Shown: positions 26,603-36,398, numbered from the stretch's first letter. The stretch is DNA of 64,000 nucleotides from Fodinisporobacter ferrooxydans (GCF_022818495.1 NZ_CP089291.1:2373501-2437500); one strand, 5' to 3'. Notes: a model not told the origin generated them from the sequence alone. Numbers and translations: made by a program.

Positions 26603-28335
26603 TGGCTCACATCCTCTACCGGAATCTGAATGGTTACTTGTGTTCCTTCGCCTGACTTGCTATGAATCGCAAACGTTGATTCTGAATGATACAAGTGCAA
26701 ACGTTCCCGCACATTGGAGATGCCGATTCGTGTAGATTTCGATGATGGTTCCAAGTCAAATCCGATTCCGTCATCCGCAATCGTAATCCGCAGCATGTTC
26801 ACGGAACCGATTTGTTCGATTTCCGCGGTTATCGACACAGTACATGGTTGATCGGACGGTTCGATGCCGTGAATAATAGAATTCTCAACGAGTGGTTGAA
26901 GAAGCAATTTAGGAATCTCATAGTTTGCGGCTTGTCCTTCCATGTGGATGTGATACTCCATGCGATCTTGAAACCGCATTTTTTGCAGGTCACAATACCG
27001 TTTCAGAAACGAGAATTCTTCAGCAACTGTGGAAGTTTCCGCTTGTTCTAATGTATAGCGGAGCATGGAACTTAATGAAAAAATGGCTTTCTCCAATTCT
27101 TCCTTACACCCAAGCCGATTCAGACCGATCAATCCGTTTAACGTATTGTAGAGAAAATGTGGATGAATCTGCGATTGTAAAGCGCGATACTCCGCATTCC
27201 GCTGATTTAATACGGAACGATACTCCCGATCGATCAACTCATTGATTCGTTCGAGCATGGCATTGAATGTATGGCCCAGTTGAGCGATTTCGTCAGTTCC
27301 GCTCGTTTGCACTTGGACCTGCAGATTTCCCTGCTGTACTTGCCGCATCACATGCAAGATATTCCGATACGGTCGGGTAATCCAGCGGGACAGATAAAAG
27401 AATAGCAGAACGGTAATCAGCAATACGCAGCAGGCAAAGAGAATTCCTGCAATATACATCCACCGAACTTTTGCCCGCAATGCCGCATTCGATAATAGGA
27501 CGACAATCTTCCAATTGGCAGGAATAATTTTTTTCGAAACAACCAAATAAGTGTCGTTTGTATCGCGCACTGTCGTCAAATGTTTGTTCAGTTGGTTTTT
27601 AATCGTCCCCGGCATTGGCGTATTGGAATATAGTACATGGTTTTTGTCGTCCATGATCGCGATGATCGAGTTTGTATTAAAATTAATTCTTCTGATTAAT
27701 TTGTCGAAAACGGAAGCATCGGCATCTGCCATAATGACGGCCAAAGGCTGTAATGTTGTCGGATCCTTAATCAGGCGGGCCACTGAAAATACTTCTTTTG
27801 CGGCGGGAGTGTCTATGTAATCTTCTGGATGTGACGGAATAAACACAACCTTTCCATTTGCTTGAAGCGCCTTTTGAAACCAATCTTGCCGCGTAAAGGG
27901 GTAATGGCTGCGTGCGACACCGCCATTCGTTGTATTGATAAACGCCGATCCGTCCATTGTGACAAGAATCGTGCCAAGAATCTCTTTTCGCGTATTTTGG
28001 AGTGTCTTCGGCAATGTATCGTATAACGCTTTATCGATCATAAATTGCGTGTATGGATCTGCGTTTTTGTAATGATGATTGGTAATTTGATTGACAGCAA
28101 ACATGATATCATTATTTAAATACGGTATAATCGTCAATCTGCCCAAATCATCCAGATATACCTCGATGTTATTGCTGAGGGACTCCAGAATATTTTCCGT
28201 CAGGCTTTCCGTTTCCCGTGATAACAGATATTGATAATACGTCGGCATGACCATTGCGATAATCAGGAGCGGTACAAGTAAAATCAATACATAGAATACG
28301 GTCAACTTCAGGCGCAAGGAGCTTGAAAAATTCAT
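26599..28335 (-). CDS. sensor histidine kinase (YesM-like)
   Basis: A 578-aa membrane sensor. A first membrane helix (about 8-30) and an extracellular Cache-like domain (about 31-285) precede a second helix. Then come a HAMP domain, the His_kinase domain with the phosphorylated His in LQSQIHPHFLYNTLNGLIG, and a C-terminal ATPase with LLLQPLVENSIIHGIEP and GIGISNVRERL. ATG 28335 is chosen because GGAGG lies 8 bases upstream; the frame extends further to 28392. It pairs with the AraC-type regulator and likely senses an external sugar or the loaded binding protein. Confidence 0.9.
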   Translation of the reverse strand: MNFSSSLRLKLTVFYVLILLVPLLIIAMVMPTYYQYLLSRETESLTENILESLSNNIEVYLDDLGRLTIIPYLNNDIMFAVNQITNHHYKNADPYTQFMIDKALYDTLPKTLQNTRKEILGTILVTMDGSAFINTTNGGVARSHYPFTRQDWFQKALQANGKVVFIPSHPEDYIDTPAAKEVFSVARLIKDPTTLQPLAVIMADADASVFDKLIRRINFNTNSIIAIMDDKNHVLYSNTPMPGTIKNQLNKHLTTVRDTNDTYLVVSKKIIPANWKIVVLLSNAALRAKVRWMYIAGILFACCVLLITVLLFFYLSRWITRPYRNILHVMRQVQQGNLQVQVQTSGTDEIAQLGHTFNAMLERINELIDREYRSVLNQRNAEYRALQSQIHPHFLYNTLNGLIGLNRLGCKEELEKAIFSLSSMLRYTLEQAETSTVAEEFSFLKRYCDLQKMRFQDRMEYHIHMEGQAANYEIPKLLLQPLVENSIIHGIEPSDQPCTVSITAEIEQIGSVNMLRITIADDGIGFDLEPSSKSTRIGISNVRERLHLYHSESTFAIHSKSGEGTQVTIQIPVEDVSQ

Positions 28336-28413
28336 CCCCTTTACCTCCCTTTTCCTATGTCTAGCATACCAAGGAAACGGTATGCACAGCAATTGAAAAA
28401 TTCAGATAATAGA

Positions 28414-28459
28414 AATAAGCGCTTTCATTGTAGATTTACAGCACATGAAAACGAATTCA
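28414..28459 (+). promoter_or_regulatory. two cre boxes in front of the alpha-galactoside operon
   Basis: TGAAAACGAATTCA (28446-28459) matches the CcpA consensus TGNAARCGNWWWCA at every position. A second, AATAAGCGCTTTCA (28414-28427), misses only the first two bases. They lie in the divergent region between the kinase gene and the binding-protein gene; a -10-like TACAAT follows at 28467-28472. Catabolite repression of the operon by CcpA is inferred. Confidence 0.78.
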
Positions 28460-28592
28460 TAAATGGTACAATGGTAACCAGCAACAAGCCGGAAATACAA
28501 CCATTCATCGAATATTTTAAAGTGAGAATCGATGGAAGGAGTAAGGAATCCGAATGTATGTTCAAAAATGAACGATATGGGGGGATTTGGAA

Positions 28593-29876
28593 ATGAAGAA
28601 GAAATACCTGGCAACTGCTTCTACATTACTTCTATCTGCATCGATAGGTATCATTAGCGGATGCGGAAGCAACAGCACAAACGCCAATGGAGGCACATCC
28701 GGTACAGAAAAAATAACGGTATACAGTACCATAAGTGATCAGAAGGGGAAACAAGCGTTCCAGGATATCACGAAAGCGTTCGAGAAAGAAAATCCGAATA
28801 TTAAAGTAGAATTGAATTTTCCAGGTCAAGGGTATGAAAATATTTTAAAGGTCAAAATGGCTGCAAACGACATGCCGGATGTATTTGATACGCACGGTTG
28901 GGCGAAAATCCGGTACGGCAACTTTTTGGCTGATTTGCACAAGGAACCATGGGCTTCCAAGCTGGATGACAACATGAAACCGCTGTTGACAGACGCAAAA
29001 GGAAAAGTGTACGCACTTCCTTTAAACGAAGCAAAAGATGGAATTACGTATAACGCCGATATCCTGAAAAAGTATAACATTCAACCGCCGACAACGTTTG
29101 CTGAATTATTGACAGATGCCAAGAAAATCAAGCAAGAAAGCAACGGTCAAGTGTCACCGTTCTTCTTCTCGGGAATCGACCAATGGACAATCGGCCAATT
29201 TTTTGACTATATGGCAACGCCATTGTTGGTTAGTCCCAAAGACAACCAGAAAGACGCGTTGTTAAACGGTACATTCGATTGGTCAAAATGGACCTATCTC
29301 CCGCAGAAATTTCAGGAAATGTACAAAGACGGCTTGATCAATAAAGACGCGCTGACAGCCAAATACAGCGACCTGCCGCAATTGTTCGCAAAAGACAAGG
29401 TGGCGTTTGTATTCTTCAGCCCGACATTTCTCGACCAAGCGAAACAAATCAATCCGAAACTTCATGCAGGTTATATGCCGGTTCCTGCCATTGCGCCAGG
29501 GGATACGCCGGATTTCTCCGGCGGTGAACGCTACACGCTGGGTGTTTGGAAAGACTCCAAGCATGAAAAAGCCGCCATTAAGCTGGTTGATTTCTTTGCC
29601 CAACCGGAAAACCTGAAAAAAATGGCGGAAGCAACCGAACTCCCGCCTGGAATCAAAGGAATTCAAGCGAATTTGGGAGATATGACAAAATATTACCAAA
29701 AATACGCAAATGTGCCTGTATTCTCGTACTTTGACCGCGTCTATCTGCCAAACGGGATGTGGGATGTCATGTGTACACAAGGTCAGGAGATTTTAGGCAA
29801 CCAAATTACACCACAGCAATTTTCCGACAAGATGAAACAAGAATACAACCGTCTGCGGGCACAAGCGAAGAAATAA
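28593..29876 (+). CDS. sugar ABC transporter, substrate-binding lipoprotein (MsmE/MelE-like)
   Basis: A family 1 extracellular solute-binding protein, 427 aa. It has a lipoprotein signal peptide with lipobox IISGC (Cys24) and the SBP_bac_1 fold. It delivers sugar, here probably alpha-galactosides judging from the GH4 enzyme in the operon. ATG 28593 follows GGGGGA at 8 bases; a TTG six bases upstream is less well placed. It is first gene of the operon, under cre control and opposite a YesM/YesN-type system. A stem-loop follows it before the permease genes. Confidence 0.92.
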   Translation: MKKKYLATASTLLLSASIGIISGCGSNSTNANGGTSGTEKITVYSTISDQKGKQAFQDITKAFEKENPNIKVELNFPGQGYENILKVKMAANDMPDVFDTHGWAKIRYGNFLADLHKEPWASKLDDNMKPLLTDAKGKVYALPLNEAKDGITYNADILKKYNIQPPTTFAELLTDAKKIKQESNGQVSPFFFSGIDQWTIGQFFDYMATPLLVSPKDNQKDALLNGTFDWSKWTYLPQKFQEMYKDGLINKDALTAKYSDLPQLFAKDKVAFVFFSPTFLDQAKQINPKLHAGYMPVPAIAPGDTPDFSGGERYTLGVWKDSKHEKAAIKLVDFFAQPENLKKMAEATELPPGIKGIQANLGDMTKYYQKYANVPVFSYFDRVYLPNGMWDVMCTQGQEILGNQITPQQFSDKMKQEYNRLRAQAKK

Positions 29877-29917
29877 TCGAGTGTATAGGAAAACACAAGA
29901 GAAGAAAAGGGGGGGTG

Positions 29918-29948
29918 CCTTGAGAATAGGCAACCTCCAGCCTCAAGG
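29918..29948 (+). other. stem-loop between binding-protein and permease genes
   Basis: CCTTGAG (29918-29924) pairs with CTCAAGG (29942-29948). No T run follows, so it may protect the binding-protein message rather than terminate transcription. Confidence 0.5.
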
Positions 29949-29963
29949 AAGGGAAGTGAATCT

Positions 29964-30911
29964 ATGGCAGATGTCGCTGCTGTTTCTGACAAAGGGGTAC
30001 ATCAAGACACCGTACTGAACACGAAGAGAAAACGAAAGAAAAGCATACAGTCGCCCTTCTGGTTAAATTTGATGTATCTCCCCGTCTTGCTTCTGTTTTG
30101 TGTTTTTATCTTTTATCCCTTTCTCAAAGGGATCCGCCTATCCTTTACGAACTGGGATGGATATTCGCCGACATTTGATTGGGTCGGCATAAGCAATTAT
30201 ATACGGATGTTGCATGATCCGAACATCGGGATTGTTGTTAAAAATACACTGATTTACGGAGTTGGCAGTACACTGTTCCAAAATATTGTCGGTCTTCTGT
30301 ACGCATTGTTGTTAAACAAAAGCATCCGCGGACGGGGAATTGTGCGGACGATCGTGTATTTGCCGGTGATCGTGAGTCCGTTGATCATGGGCTATATCTG
30401 GTATTTTTTCTTCCAATACAATAGCGGTGCACTCAATGATGTGATTGGATTGTTTGGCCATGCGAAAATAAATCTGTTGGCAAATCCGCAATTAAATGTC
30501 TGGATTATCACGTTTGTCAATACGTATCAGTATTTGGGAATTGCCATGGTGATTTATCTGGCCGGCTTGCAGTCGATTCCGAAAGATTATTATGAGGCGG
30601 CAGAATTGGATGGCGCCACGCCGCTAGCGAAATTTTTTCACGTTACATGGCCATTGTTGATGCCATCTGTCACGATCAATGTGGTGCTAAATTTGATCGG
30701 CGGACTGAAGTTGTTCGATGTGATCACCGCTTTGACAAATGGCGGTCCAGGATATGCATCCCAATCTTTGTCCACGATGATGTATAAACTGTACTTTGCA
30801 GAGCAGGATGCCGGATACGCGGCGACGCTTGGAAATCTCATGTTCGTAATGATCACCGTTATCAGCGTCACTGCACTTATGTATTTGCGCCGCAAGGAGG
30901 TAGAGCAATGA
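29964..30911 (+). CDS. sugar ABC transporter permease (MsmF/MelD-like)
   Basis: An integral membrane permease of the MalF-like carbohydrate uptake class, 315 aa with six predicted helices. It has the EAA loop [23 protein letters not shown], where the ATPase docks. An N-terminal basic cytosolic stretch ([11 protein letters not shown]) precedes the first helix. Its TGA overlaps the next ATG as ATGA. It forms the membrane channel with the following permease. No ATPase gene is in the operon, so a shared MsmX-type ATPase from elsewhere is expected. Confidence 0.94.
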   Translation: MADVAAVSDKGVHQDTVLNTKRKRKKSIQSPFWLNLMYLPVLLLFCVFIFYPFLKGIRLSFTNWDGYSPTFDWVGISNYIRMLHDPNIGIVVKNTLIYGVGSTLFQNIVGLLYALLLNKSIRGRGIVRTIVYLPVIVSPLIMGYIWYFFFQYNSGALNDVIGLFGHAKINLLANPQLNVWIITFVNTYQYLGIAMVIYLAGLQSIPKDYYEAAELDGATPLAKFFHVTWPLLMPSVTINVVLNLIGGLKLFDVITALTNGGPGYASQSLSTMMYKLYFAEQDAGYAATLGNLMFVMITVISVTALMYLRRKEVEQ

Positions 30912-31732
30912 ATAATCGGGCAATGAAAAAGAATGCTTTGTTTCTACTCATGATTGTAATTGCCGTTGTGCATATACTTCCGTTCTATTTGTTGCTTACT
31001 ACTTCGTTTAAACCGGAGAGCGACACAAGTTCGAAGTGGCTGTGGCCGCATGCTTTGTATTTCGGCAATTTCACAAACGCATGGAAGCATGCTCATTTAG
31101 GAACAGCCATTGTGAATAATGTGATTATTACCGGGATTGCGGTTACATTGGTGGTATTCCTCGGCTGTTTGGCAAGCTATCCGTTGGCGCGCTTTAAAAC
31201 ACGATTGAACAAGTTCATGTACACCGTATTTGTAGCAACGATGATTGTGCCGCCGCTGACAATCCTTGTTCCATTATATAAATTTGTTGCCGGTATGGGC
31301 GGCATGAATACATATTGGGCGATCATCTTGCTGCACGTCACATTTAACCTGCCGATGGCTATTTTCTTGTTTACCGGATTTATCAGCACAATTCCGAAGG
31401 AACTCGATGAAGCGGCAATGATTGACGGCACAAGCAGGATTGGTTTGTTTTTCCGCATTATCATGCCGTTATTAAAACCGATCACCGCAACCGTCATTAT
31501 TTTGACGGGCGTGACGATTTGGAACGACTATCAATTTTCGCTGTTTTTTCTGCAAAGTTCCGACTCGCAAACGATTACGGTTGCGTTGTCTTCTTTCTTC
31601 TCACAATATGTGAACAATATCGGTTGGGTCGCTGCCGGTTCGTTTATGGGCGCATTGCCGATTATCGCATTGTATTTGTTTTTGCAAAAGTATTTTATCA
31701 GCGGGTTATCTTCTGGAGCGGTAAAAGGGTAG
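30908..31732 (+). CDS. sugar ABC transporter permease (MsmG/MelC-like)
   Basis: Second permease of the alpha-galactoside transporter, MalG-like, 274 aa with six predicted helices. The EAA motif is [23 protein letters not shown]. The start overlaps the previous stop (ATGA) with AAGGAGG just upstream. The C-terminus is [13 protein letters not shown], close to the usual MalG-class ending. The glycosidase gene follows after 89 bases. Confidence 0.94.
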   Translation: MNNRAMKKNALFLLMIVIAVVHILPFYLLLTTSFKPESDTSSKWLWPHALYFGNFTNAWKHAHLGTAIVNNVIITGIAVTLVVFLGCLASYPLARFKTRLNKFMYTVFVATMIVPPLTILVPLYKFVAGMGGMNTYWAIILLHVTFNLPMAIFLFTGFISTIPKELDEAAMIDGTSRIGLFFRIIMPLLKPITATVIILTGVTIWNDYQFSLFFLQSSDSQTITVALSSFFSQYVNNIGWVAAGSFMGALPIIALYLFLQKYFISGLSSGAVKG

Positions 31733-31821
31733 GGAGCATAAGAGCATTTCGAGATAAGTTGCTTGGGTGCAGAGGGGCGGTCATGAGTAGCATTTATTTC
31801 AATTTGAGAGGAGCAATATGT

Positions 31822-33123
31822 ATGCCGAAAATTGCGTTTTTGGGAGCTGGAAGCACGGTTTTTGCGAAGAATGTGTTGGGAGATTGCATGTTGACACCGA
31901 GTCTGCAGGAGTCTGAGTTTGCTCTTTATGATATTGATCTGGAGCGGCTGAAAGATTCCGAGAATATGCTGTTGAATTTAAAGGAAAGCACCGGAAGCGG
32001 CGTACGGGTGAAAGCGTATACGGATCGCAAAGAGGCGTTGCGTGGTGCAAAATACGTGATCAATGCCATTCAAGTCGGCGGATATGAGCCGTGTACAGTG
32101 ACAGATTTTGAAATCCCGAAAAAATACGGTCTGCGTCAAACGATTGCGGATACGTTGGGGATCGGCGGGATTTTCCGCTCGTTGCGCACGATTCCTGTGA
32201 TGCTGGATTTTGCGCGTGATATGCAGGAAGTTTGCCCGGACGCCTGGTTTTTGAACTACACCAATCCGATGGCTGTGTTGACAGGTACGATGCTTCGCTA
32301 TGGCGGCATCAAAACAGTCGGGTTATGCCACAGCGTTCAGGTATGTGCGCCTCGTCTGCTTGCGGGGCTGGATATTCCGGACGATACTATCCAATGGAAA
32401 ATAGCCGGCATCAATCATATGGCATGGCTGTTGGAAATCACCCGCAACGGGGAAGATTTGTATCCGGAAATTAAACGGCGGGCGGCTGAAAAGCAAAAAC
32501 AGAAACACGATGACATGGTTCGCTATGAAATGATGTTCCGTTTTGGCTATTATGTGACCGAATCCTCAGAACATAACGCTGAATACCTGCCGTATTTTAT
32601 CAAAAACAATTATCCGGAATTGATTGATCGATTTAACATTCCATTGGATGAATATCCGCGCCGTTGTGTAAATCAAATCGAAAGATGGAAGACGATGCGT
32701 GCGGATCTGGTCAACAATAAAAACCTTGAACACAAACGCACACATGAATACGCTTCTTATATATTGGAAGCGATGGAAACAGACCGGCCCTTTAAAATCG
32801 GCGGCAATGTATTGAACACAGGCCGGTTGATCAGCAATCTTCCGGAAAAAGCATGTGTTGAGGTGCCGTGTTTGGTTGACCGCAGCGGCATTACACCAAC
32901 ATATGTCGGGAATTTGCCGGAGCAGTTGGCCGGACTCAACCGTACGAATATTAACACTCAATTGTTGACGATTGAAGCAGCCATCACGGGCAAAAAGGAA
33001 CATATCTACCATGCTGCCATGCTCGATCCGCATACGTCTGCCGAGTTGTCGATTGATGACATTGTAGCGCTTTGCGATGATTTGATCGAGGCACATGGCG
33101 ATTGGCTGCCTAAGTTCCAATGA
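31822..33123 (+). CDS. melA: alpha-galactosidase, glycoside hydrolase family 4
   Basis: An NAD- and Mn-dependent GH4 enzyme, 433 aa. The nucleotide-binding start is MPKIAFLGAGSTVFAKNVLG, then FLNYTNPMAVLTG. The metal ligands are Cys169 in GLCHSVQ and His199 in GINHMAW. CHSVQ is the wording of the MelA alpha-galactosidase branch. It should hydrolyse melibiose/raffinose-type alpha-1,6-galactosides brought in by the adjacent transporter. ATG 31822 has AGGAG 9 bases upstream; a longer frame from 31519 overlaps the permease and is rejected. A related GH4 specificity cannot be excluded. Confidence 0.88.
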   Translation: MPKIAFLGAGSTVFAKNVLGDCMLTPSLQESEFALYDIDLERLKDSENMLLNLKESTGSGVRVKAYTDRKEALRGAKYVINAIQVGGYEPCTVTDFEIPKKYGLRQTIADTLGIGGIFRSLRTIPVMLDFARDMQEVCPDAWFLNYTNPMAVLTGTMLRYGGIKTVGLCHSVQVCAPRLLAGLDIPDDTIQWKIAGINHMAWLLEITRNGEDLYPEIKRRAAEKQKQKHDDMVRYEMMFRFGYYVTESSEHNAEYLPYFIKNNYPELIDRFNIPLDEYPRRCVNQIERWKTMRADLVNNKNLEHKRTHEYASYILEAMETDRPFKIGGNVLNTGRLISNLPEKACVEVPCLVDRSGITPTYVGNLPEQLAGLNRTNINTQLLTIEAAITGKKEHIYHAAMLDPHTSAELSIDDIVALCDDLIEAHGDWLPKFQ

Positions 33124-33239
33124 TGTATTCTGGGTAGTGTGTCACATCATTGGAAATGCGTTGCAATCTTGCTGCTACCTTTTTGTGTATTTTCTATAAT
33201 TATCGAATATTTTAAAAAATTAAATTTAACGATATTTAA

Positions 33240-33269
33240 TTGACATTTATGGCGTTTCATTGTTATACT
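33240..33269 (+). promoter_or_regulatory. promoter of metNIQ
   Basis: Consensus -35 TTGACA (33240-33245) and -10 TATACT (33264-33269), 18-base spacer, about 60 bases before the SAM riboswitch. The preceding stretch from 33124 is AT-rich with no gene. Confidence 0.8.
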
Positions 33270-33329
33270 TCAATAGTCATCACAGTGATTCGTGAGTACA
33301 TACAATTGAATGAATAGCAGTGTGATTCT

Positions 33330-33490
33330 CTTATCCAGAGAGGTGGAGGGGCTGGCCCTATGAAACCTCGGCAACCGGTACATTTTTGTAACACGGTGCC
33401 AATTCCTGCGGATGGACGTCCGGCAGATGAGAGAGGTGTATATAGATGTTTCATCGTGCGCCTTTCCATTTACGGAGAGGCGTTTTTCTT
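33330..33490 (+). promoter_or_regulatory. SAM-I riboswitch (S-box) with terminator
   Basis: The S-box core is clear: CTTATCCAGAGAGGTGGAGG, then GGCCCTATGAAACCTCGGCAAC, then the GATGAGAG closing strand. The terminator CGCCTTTCC/GGAGAGGCG (33459-33482) with TTTTTCTTTT follows. High S-adenosylmethionine should stop transcription of metNIQ. Confidence 0.97.
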
Positions 33491-33522
33491 TTGTACTTCA
33501 GAGAAAGGAGGCGGAATAAAAG

Positions 33523-34545
33523 TTGATAAAGATAGAACATGTAACAAAAATCTATCAAGCGGGCAAACAGCAGCATACGGCATTGAAGGATGTTTCGTTA
33601 ACGGTTCAAAAAGGTGAGATTTTTGGGATTGTAGGGCATAGCGGCGCCGGTAAGAGTACGTTGCTGCGCTGTATCAATTTTCTGGAAACGCCTGATTCAG
33701 GAGAAGTATGGATTGGCGATACGCAATTAAGCCAATTGTCGAAAAAGCAGTTGCAGGAGAAACGCCGGGAGATAGGAATGATTTTTCAACAGTTTCATTT
33801 ATTGTCTTCCAAAACGGTGTTTGAGAATATTGCATTTCCCATGAGATTGAGTGGTGCGGGCAAACAAAAGATGGAACAGCGGGTACGGGAATTGGCGGAT
33901 TTGGTCGGGATTACTGACCATTTGCAAAAATATCCGGGAGAGTTGAGCGGGGGCCAAAAACAGCGGGTTGGAATTGCCCGGGCGCTTGCTTTGCAGCCAA
34001 GTGTCTTGCTCTGTGATGAAGCCACATCTGCACTGGATCCGAAAACCACACAGTCGATTTTGCAATTGTTATCGGATATCAATCAGTCATTAGGAATTAC
34101 CATCGTTTTGATTACACATGAGATGCAAGTGATCCGGTCGATTTGCGACAGGGTCGCAGTCATTGACAACGGTATAATTGTGGAGCAGGGAAATGTCAAC
34201 GAAGTTTTTTTACATCCTGAACATCAAGTGACAAAAGAGTTTTTGGAACAAGTGTGGGATGAAACGGGACTGTCCGATTTCCCAATTGCAGAGGAGAGGC
34301 AAGTACTTATCCGCTGCTCCTTTTTTGGAGATATCGCATATGAACCGATCTTGGCAGATATATTGCCAAGATGCAAAATCAACTTCAGTATTTTGCAAGG
34401 CACGTTAAGCCATATGAAAAAACGTCCCTTTGGCAGGATTGCCATATTGCTGTCTGGCGAAAACGATGACATCCATGCGGGCATCCGACAGTTGCAAGAA
34501 AAAGGGATTGCTGTGGAGGTGATACAAGGATGCTGCAAAATCTAG
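33523..34545 (+). CDS. metN: methionine ABC transporter ATP-binding protein
   Basis: ATPase of the MetNIQ methionine importer, 340 aa. Walker A GHSGAGKST, Q-loop FQQFHLL, signature LSGGQKQRVGIARAL and Walker B VLLCDEATSALDP are all intact. A C-terminal NIL domain (about 265-340), the regulatory methionine-binding module of MetN, is present. The start is TTG at 33523, giving MIKIEHVTKIYQ, with GAAAGGAGGCGG upstream. The gene overlaps metI by 16 bases. Confidence 0.96.
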   Translation: MIKIEHVTKIYQAGKQQHTALKDVSLTVQKGEIFGIVGHSGAGKSTLLRCINFLETPDSGEVWIGDTQLSQLSKKQLQEKRREIGMIFQQFHLLSSKTVFENIAFPMRLSGAGKQKMEQRVRELADLVGITDHLQKYPGELSGGQKQRVGIARALALQPSVLLCDEATSALDPKTTQSILQLLSDINQSLGITIVLITHEMQVIRSICDRVAVIDNGIIVEQGNVNEVFLHPEHQVTKEFLEQVWDETGLSDFPIAEERQVLIRCSFFGDIAYEPILADILPRCKINFSILQGTLSHMKKRPFGRIAILLSGENDDIHAGIRQLQEKGIAVEVIQGCCKI

Positions 34546-35189
34546 TGTGGCCGGAGATCTGGCAGGCGACCTGGGAAACGTTGTATATGACGGGACTGTC
34601 AGTCATTTTCACAACAATCATCGGCTTGCCCTTGGGGATTCTGCTCGTGATTACGGGGCCAAAAGGATTGATACAAAATCAAGCTGTCTATCAAATGCTC
34701 AGCGTAATTGTAAATATCTTGCGTTCGATACCGTTTGTCATCCTCTTGATTTTGATGATTCCTGTAACGGAAGTATTGGTCGGACAAGCGATTGGCGTCC
34801 AAGCTGCGATTCCGCCCCTTGTAGTCGCTGCTGCGCCTTTTTATGCACGATTGGTAGAAACTTCGATACGGGAAGTAGATTTTGGAATGATTGAGGCGGC
34901 GCAGTCGATGGGAGCGAATATTCGGCAAATCATTTTTAAAGTGCTGTTGCCGGAAGCAAAAGCAGGCATCATTGCAGGTCTGACGATTACGACGATTTCC
35001 TTGATTTCCTATTCGGCGATCTCTGGCGTGATTGGCGGCGGCGGCCTTGGGGACTTGGCAATTCGTTACGGCTACCAACGTTTCGAGCTGAATGTCATGT
35101 TGATTGCTACAGCCATTCTTGTCATTATCGTACAAATTTTGCAAATGATCGGTGACCGCGTTGTCATTCGCGTGTCTCGTCGCAAATAG
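34530..35189 (+). CDS. metI: methionine ABC transporter permease
   Basis: Membrane subunit of MetNIQ, 219 aa, with five predicted helices. The coupling loop is IEAAQSMGANIRQIIFKVLLPEA and the following segment GLTITTISLISYSAISGVIGGGGLGDLAIRYGYQR is diagnostic for MetI. ATG 34530 is preceded by GGAGGTGA and lies inside the metN end, so translation is coupled. Confidence 0.96.
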   Translation: MLQNLVWPEIWQATWETLYMTGLSVIFTTIIGLPLGILLVITGPKGLIQNQAVYQMLSVIVNILRSIPFVILLILMIPVTEVLVGQAIGVQAAIPPLVVAAAPFYARLVETSIREVDFGMIEAAQSMGANIRQIIFKVLLPEAKAGIIAGLTITTISLISYSAISGVIGGGGLGDLAIRYGYQRFELNVMLIATAILVIIVQILQMIGDRVVIRVSRRK

Positions 35190-35244
35190 ACAGATGCGCG
35201 TTTACATAAATACTATAAACAAAAAAACAGAGGGAGTGGAGAGA

Positions 35245-36108
35245 ATGTTAAAAGCGTTTCACAGGATTCGTTCGTTTCAATGGGCATCCTATTTGGCAAC
35301 TCTATTCATAGCGATCGGCCTGGTGGGTTGTGGCAGTCAAGCCGGCAGTACAACGTCTGCCGCTGCTGCCAACAACGGCAAAGAACAGACAACTGTCCTG
35401 AAAGTAGGGGCAACGGCTGTACCACATGCTGAAATTCTTAACTTTATCAAACCACAATTGAAAAAAGAGGGCGTCGATTTAAAAGTCATAGAATTCAACG
35501 ACTATGTGCAACCGAACCTGCAATTGGCAAGCAAACAATTGGACGCCAACTATTTTCAACATATTCCATACTTGGATCAATTTAATAAAGATCATCATTT
35601 GAATTTAAAATGGGTGACAAAAGTTCATATTGAACCAATGGGCGTATATTCAAAAAAATATAAAAGCCTTGATCAAATTCCGAACAATGGAACAATCGCG
35701 ATTCCAAACGACGTAACAAACGGTGGACGCGCTCTGCTATTGTTGGCAGATAAAAAATTGATTGCGCTAAAAGCTGGTGCTGGAGTAAACGCAACAGTTC
35801 AAGATATTGTCAGCAACCCAAAACATTTGCAATTTAAAGAGCTGGATGCTGCGATGTTGCCGCGCGTGCTTGGCGATGTCGATGCAGCGGTCATCAATAC
35901 AAACTATGCGATTCAGGCAAAATTGAATCCGACGAAAGATGCTTTGGCGATCGAGTCTGCCAATTCTCCATATGCCAACGTATTAGTGGTTCGTCCCGAA
36001 GATGTAAACAACCCTGCGATTCAAAAATTGGCAAAAGCACTCACTTCACCGGAAGTGAAAAAGTTTATTGAAGAGAAATACAAAGGTGCAATTGTTCCTG
36101 CGTTCTAA
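35245..36108 (+). CDS. metQ: methionine-binding lipoprotein
   Basis: Binding protein of the MetNIQ importer, 287 aa (NlpA family). The signal peptide ends in a lipobox GLVGC (Cys29). The mature domain includes VGATAVPHAEILNFIKPQLKKEGVDLKV, QLDANYFQHIPYLD and VINTNYAIQAKLNP, all typical of MetQ. ATG 35245 follows GGGAGTGGAGAGA; the frame extends into metI but that part is not MetQ-like. Strong terminator downstream. Confidence 0.95.
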   Translation: MLKAFHRIRSFQWASYLATLFIAIGLVGCGSQAGSTTSAAAANNGKEQTTVLKVGATAVPHAEILNFIKPQLKKEGVDLKVIEFNDYVQPNLQLASKQLDANYFQHIPYLDQFNKDHHLNLKWVTKVHIEPMGVYSKKYKSLDQIPNNGTIAIPNDVTNGGRALLLLADKKLIALKAGAGVNATVQDIVSNPKHLQFKELDAAMLPRVLGDVDAAVINTNYAIQAKLNPTKDALAIESANSPYANVLVVRPEDVNNPAIQKLAKALTSPEVKKFIEEKYKGAIVPAF

Positions 36109-36120
36109 GTAAATCCGTCA

Positions 36121-36173
36121 AAAACAACAGCATCCCCATCCACATATCAGTGGAACGGGATGCTGTTGTTTTA
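36121..36173. terminator. terminator after metQ
   Basis: Sixteen-base perfect stem AAAACAACAGCATCCC/GGGATGCTGTTGTTTT (36121-36136 with 36157-36172), T-rich on both strands. Confidence 0.9.
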
Positions 36174-36253
36174 TTATACGAAAAATCCGTGACGTTAGTT
36201 AAAGTTGATGATTACAGATAAAAATCCTTTAAAATAAAAATATTAAAAAAATA

Positions 36254-36304
36254 TTGACATTTCTTGAACTACCATATAATACTATTAGTAATGAAAACGT
36301 TTCC
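36254..36304 (+). promoter_or_regulatory. promoter and LacI/cre-like operator of the cyclase-transporter operon
   Basis: TTGACA (36254-36259) is followed by TATAAT (36275-36280, 15 bases) or TAATAC (36277-36282, 17 bases). Just downstream, TGAAAACGTTTCC (36292-36304) resembles a LacI-family or CcpA operator around a central ACGT. The LacI-type gene at the end of the operon is the obvious candidate regulator. Confidence 0.55.
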
Positions 36305-36377
36305 TTCAAATCCTTGATTACAACTTGTAGCACTTGAGCGGATATTATTATAAATTCAGGGGTTATAAGGGGATATT

Positions 36378-36398
36378 ATTTTCATTTAATATGAAAAT
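36378..36398 (+). other. 8-bp inverted repeat before the binding-protein gene
   Basis: ATTTTCAT (36378-36385) and ATGAAAAT (36391-36398) form a perfect inverted repeat 10 bases upstream of the ribosome-binding site. It may be a second operator or an mRNA hairpin. Confidence 0.45.

Noticed and set aside
31519..31821. N-terminal extension of the GH4 gene
   Set aside because: It overlaps the upstream permease; the ATG at 31822 has a ribosome-binding site and begins the conserved nucleotide-binding strand.
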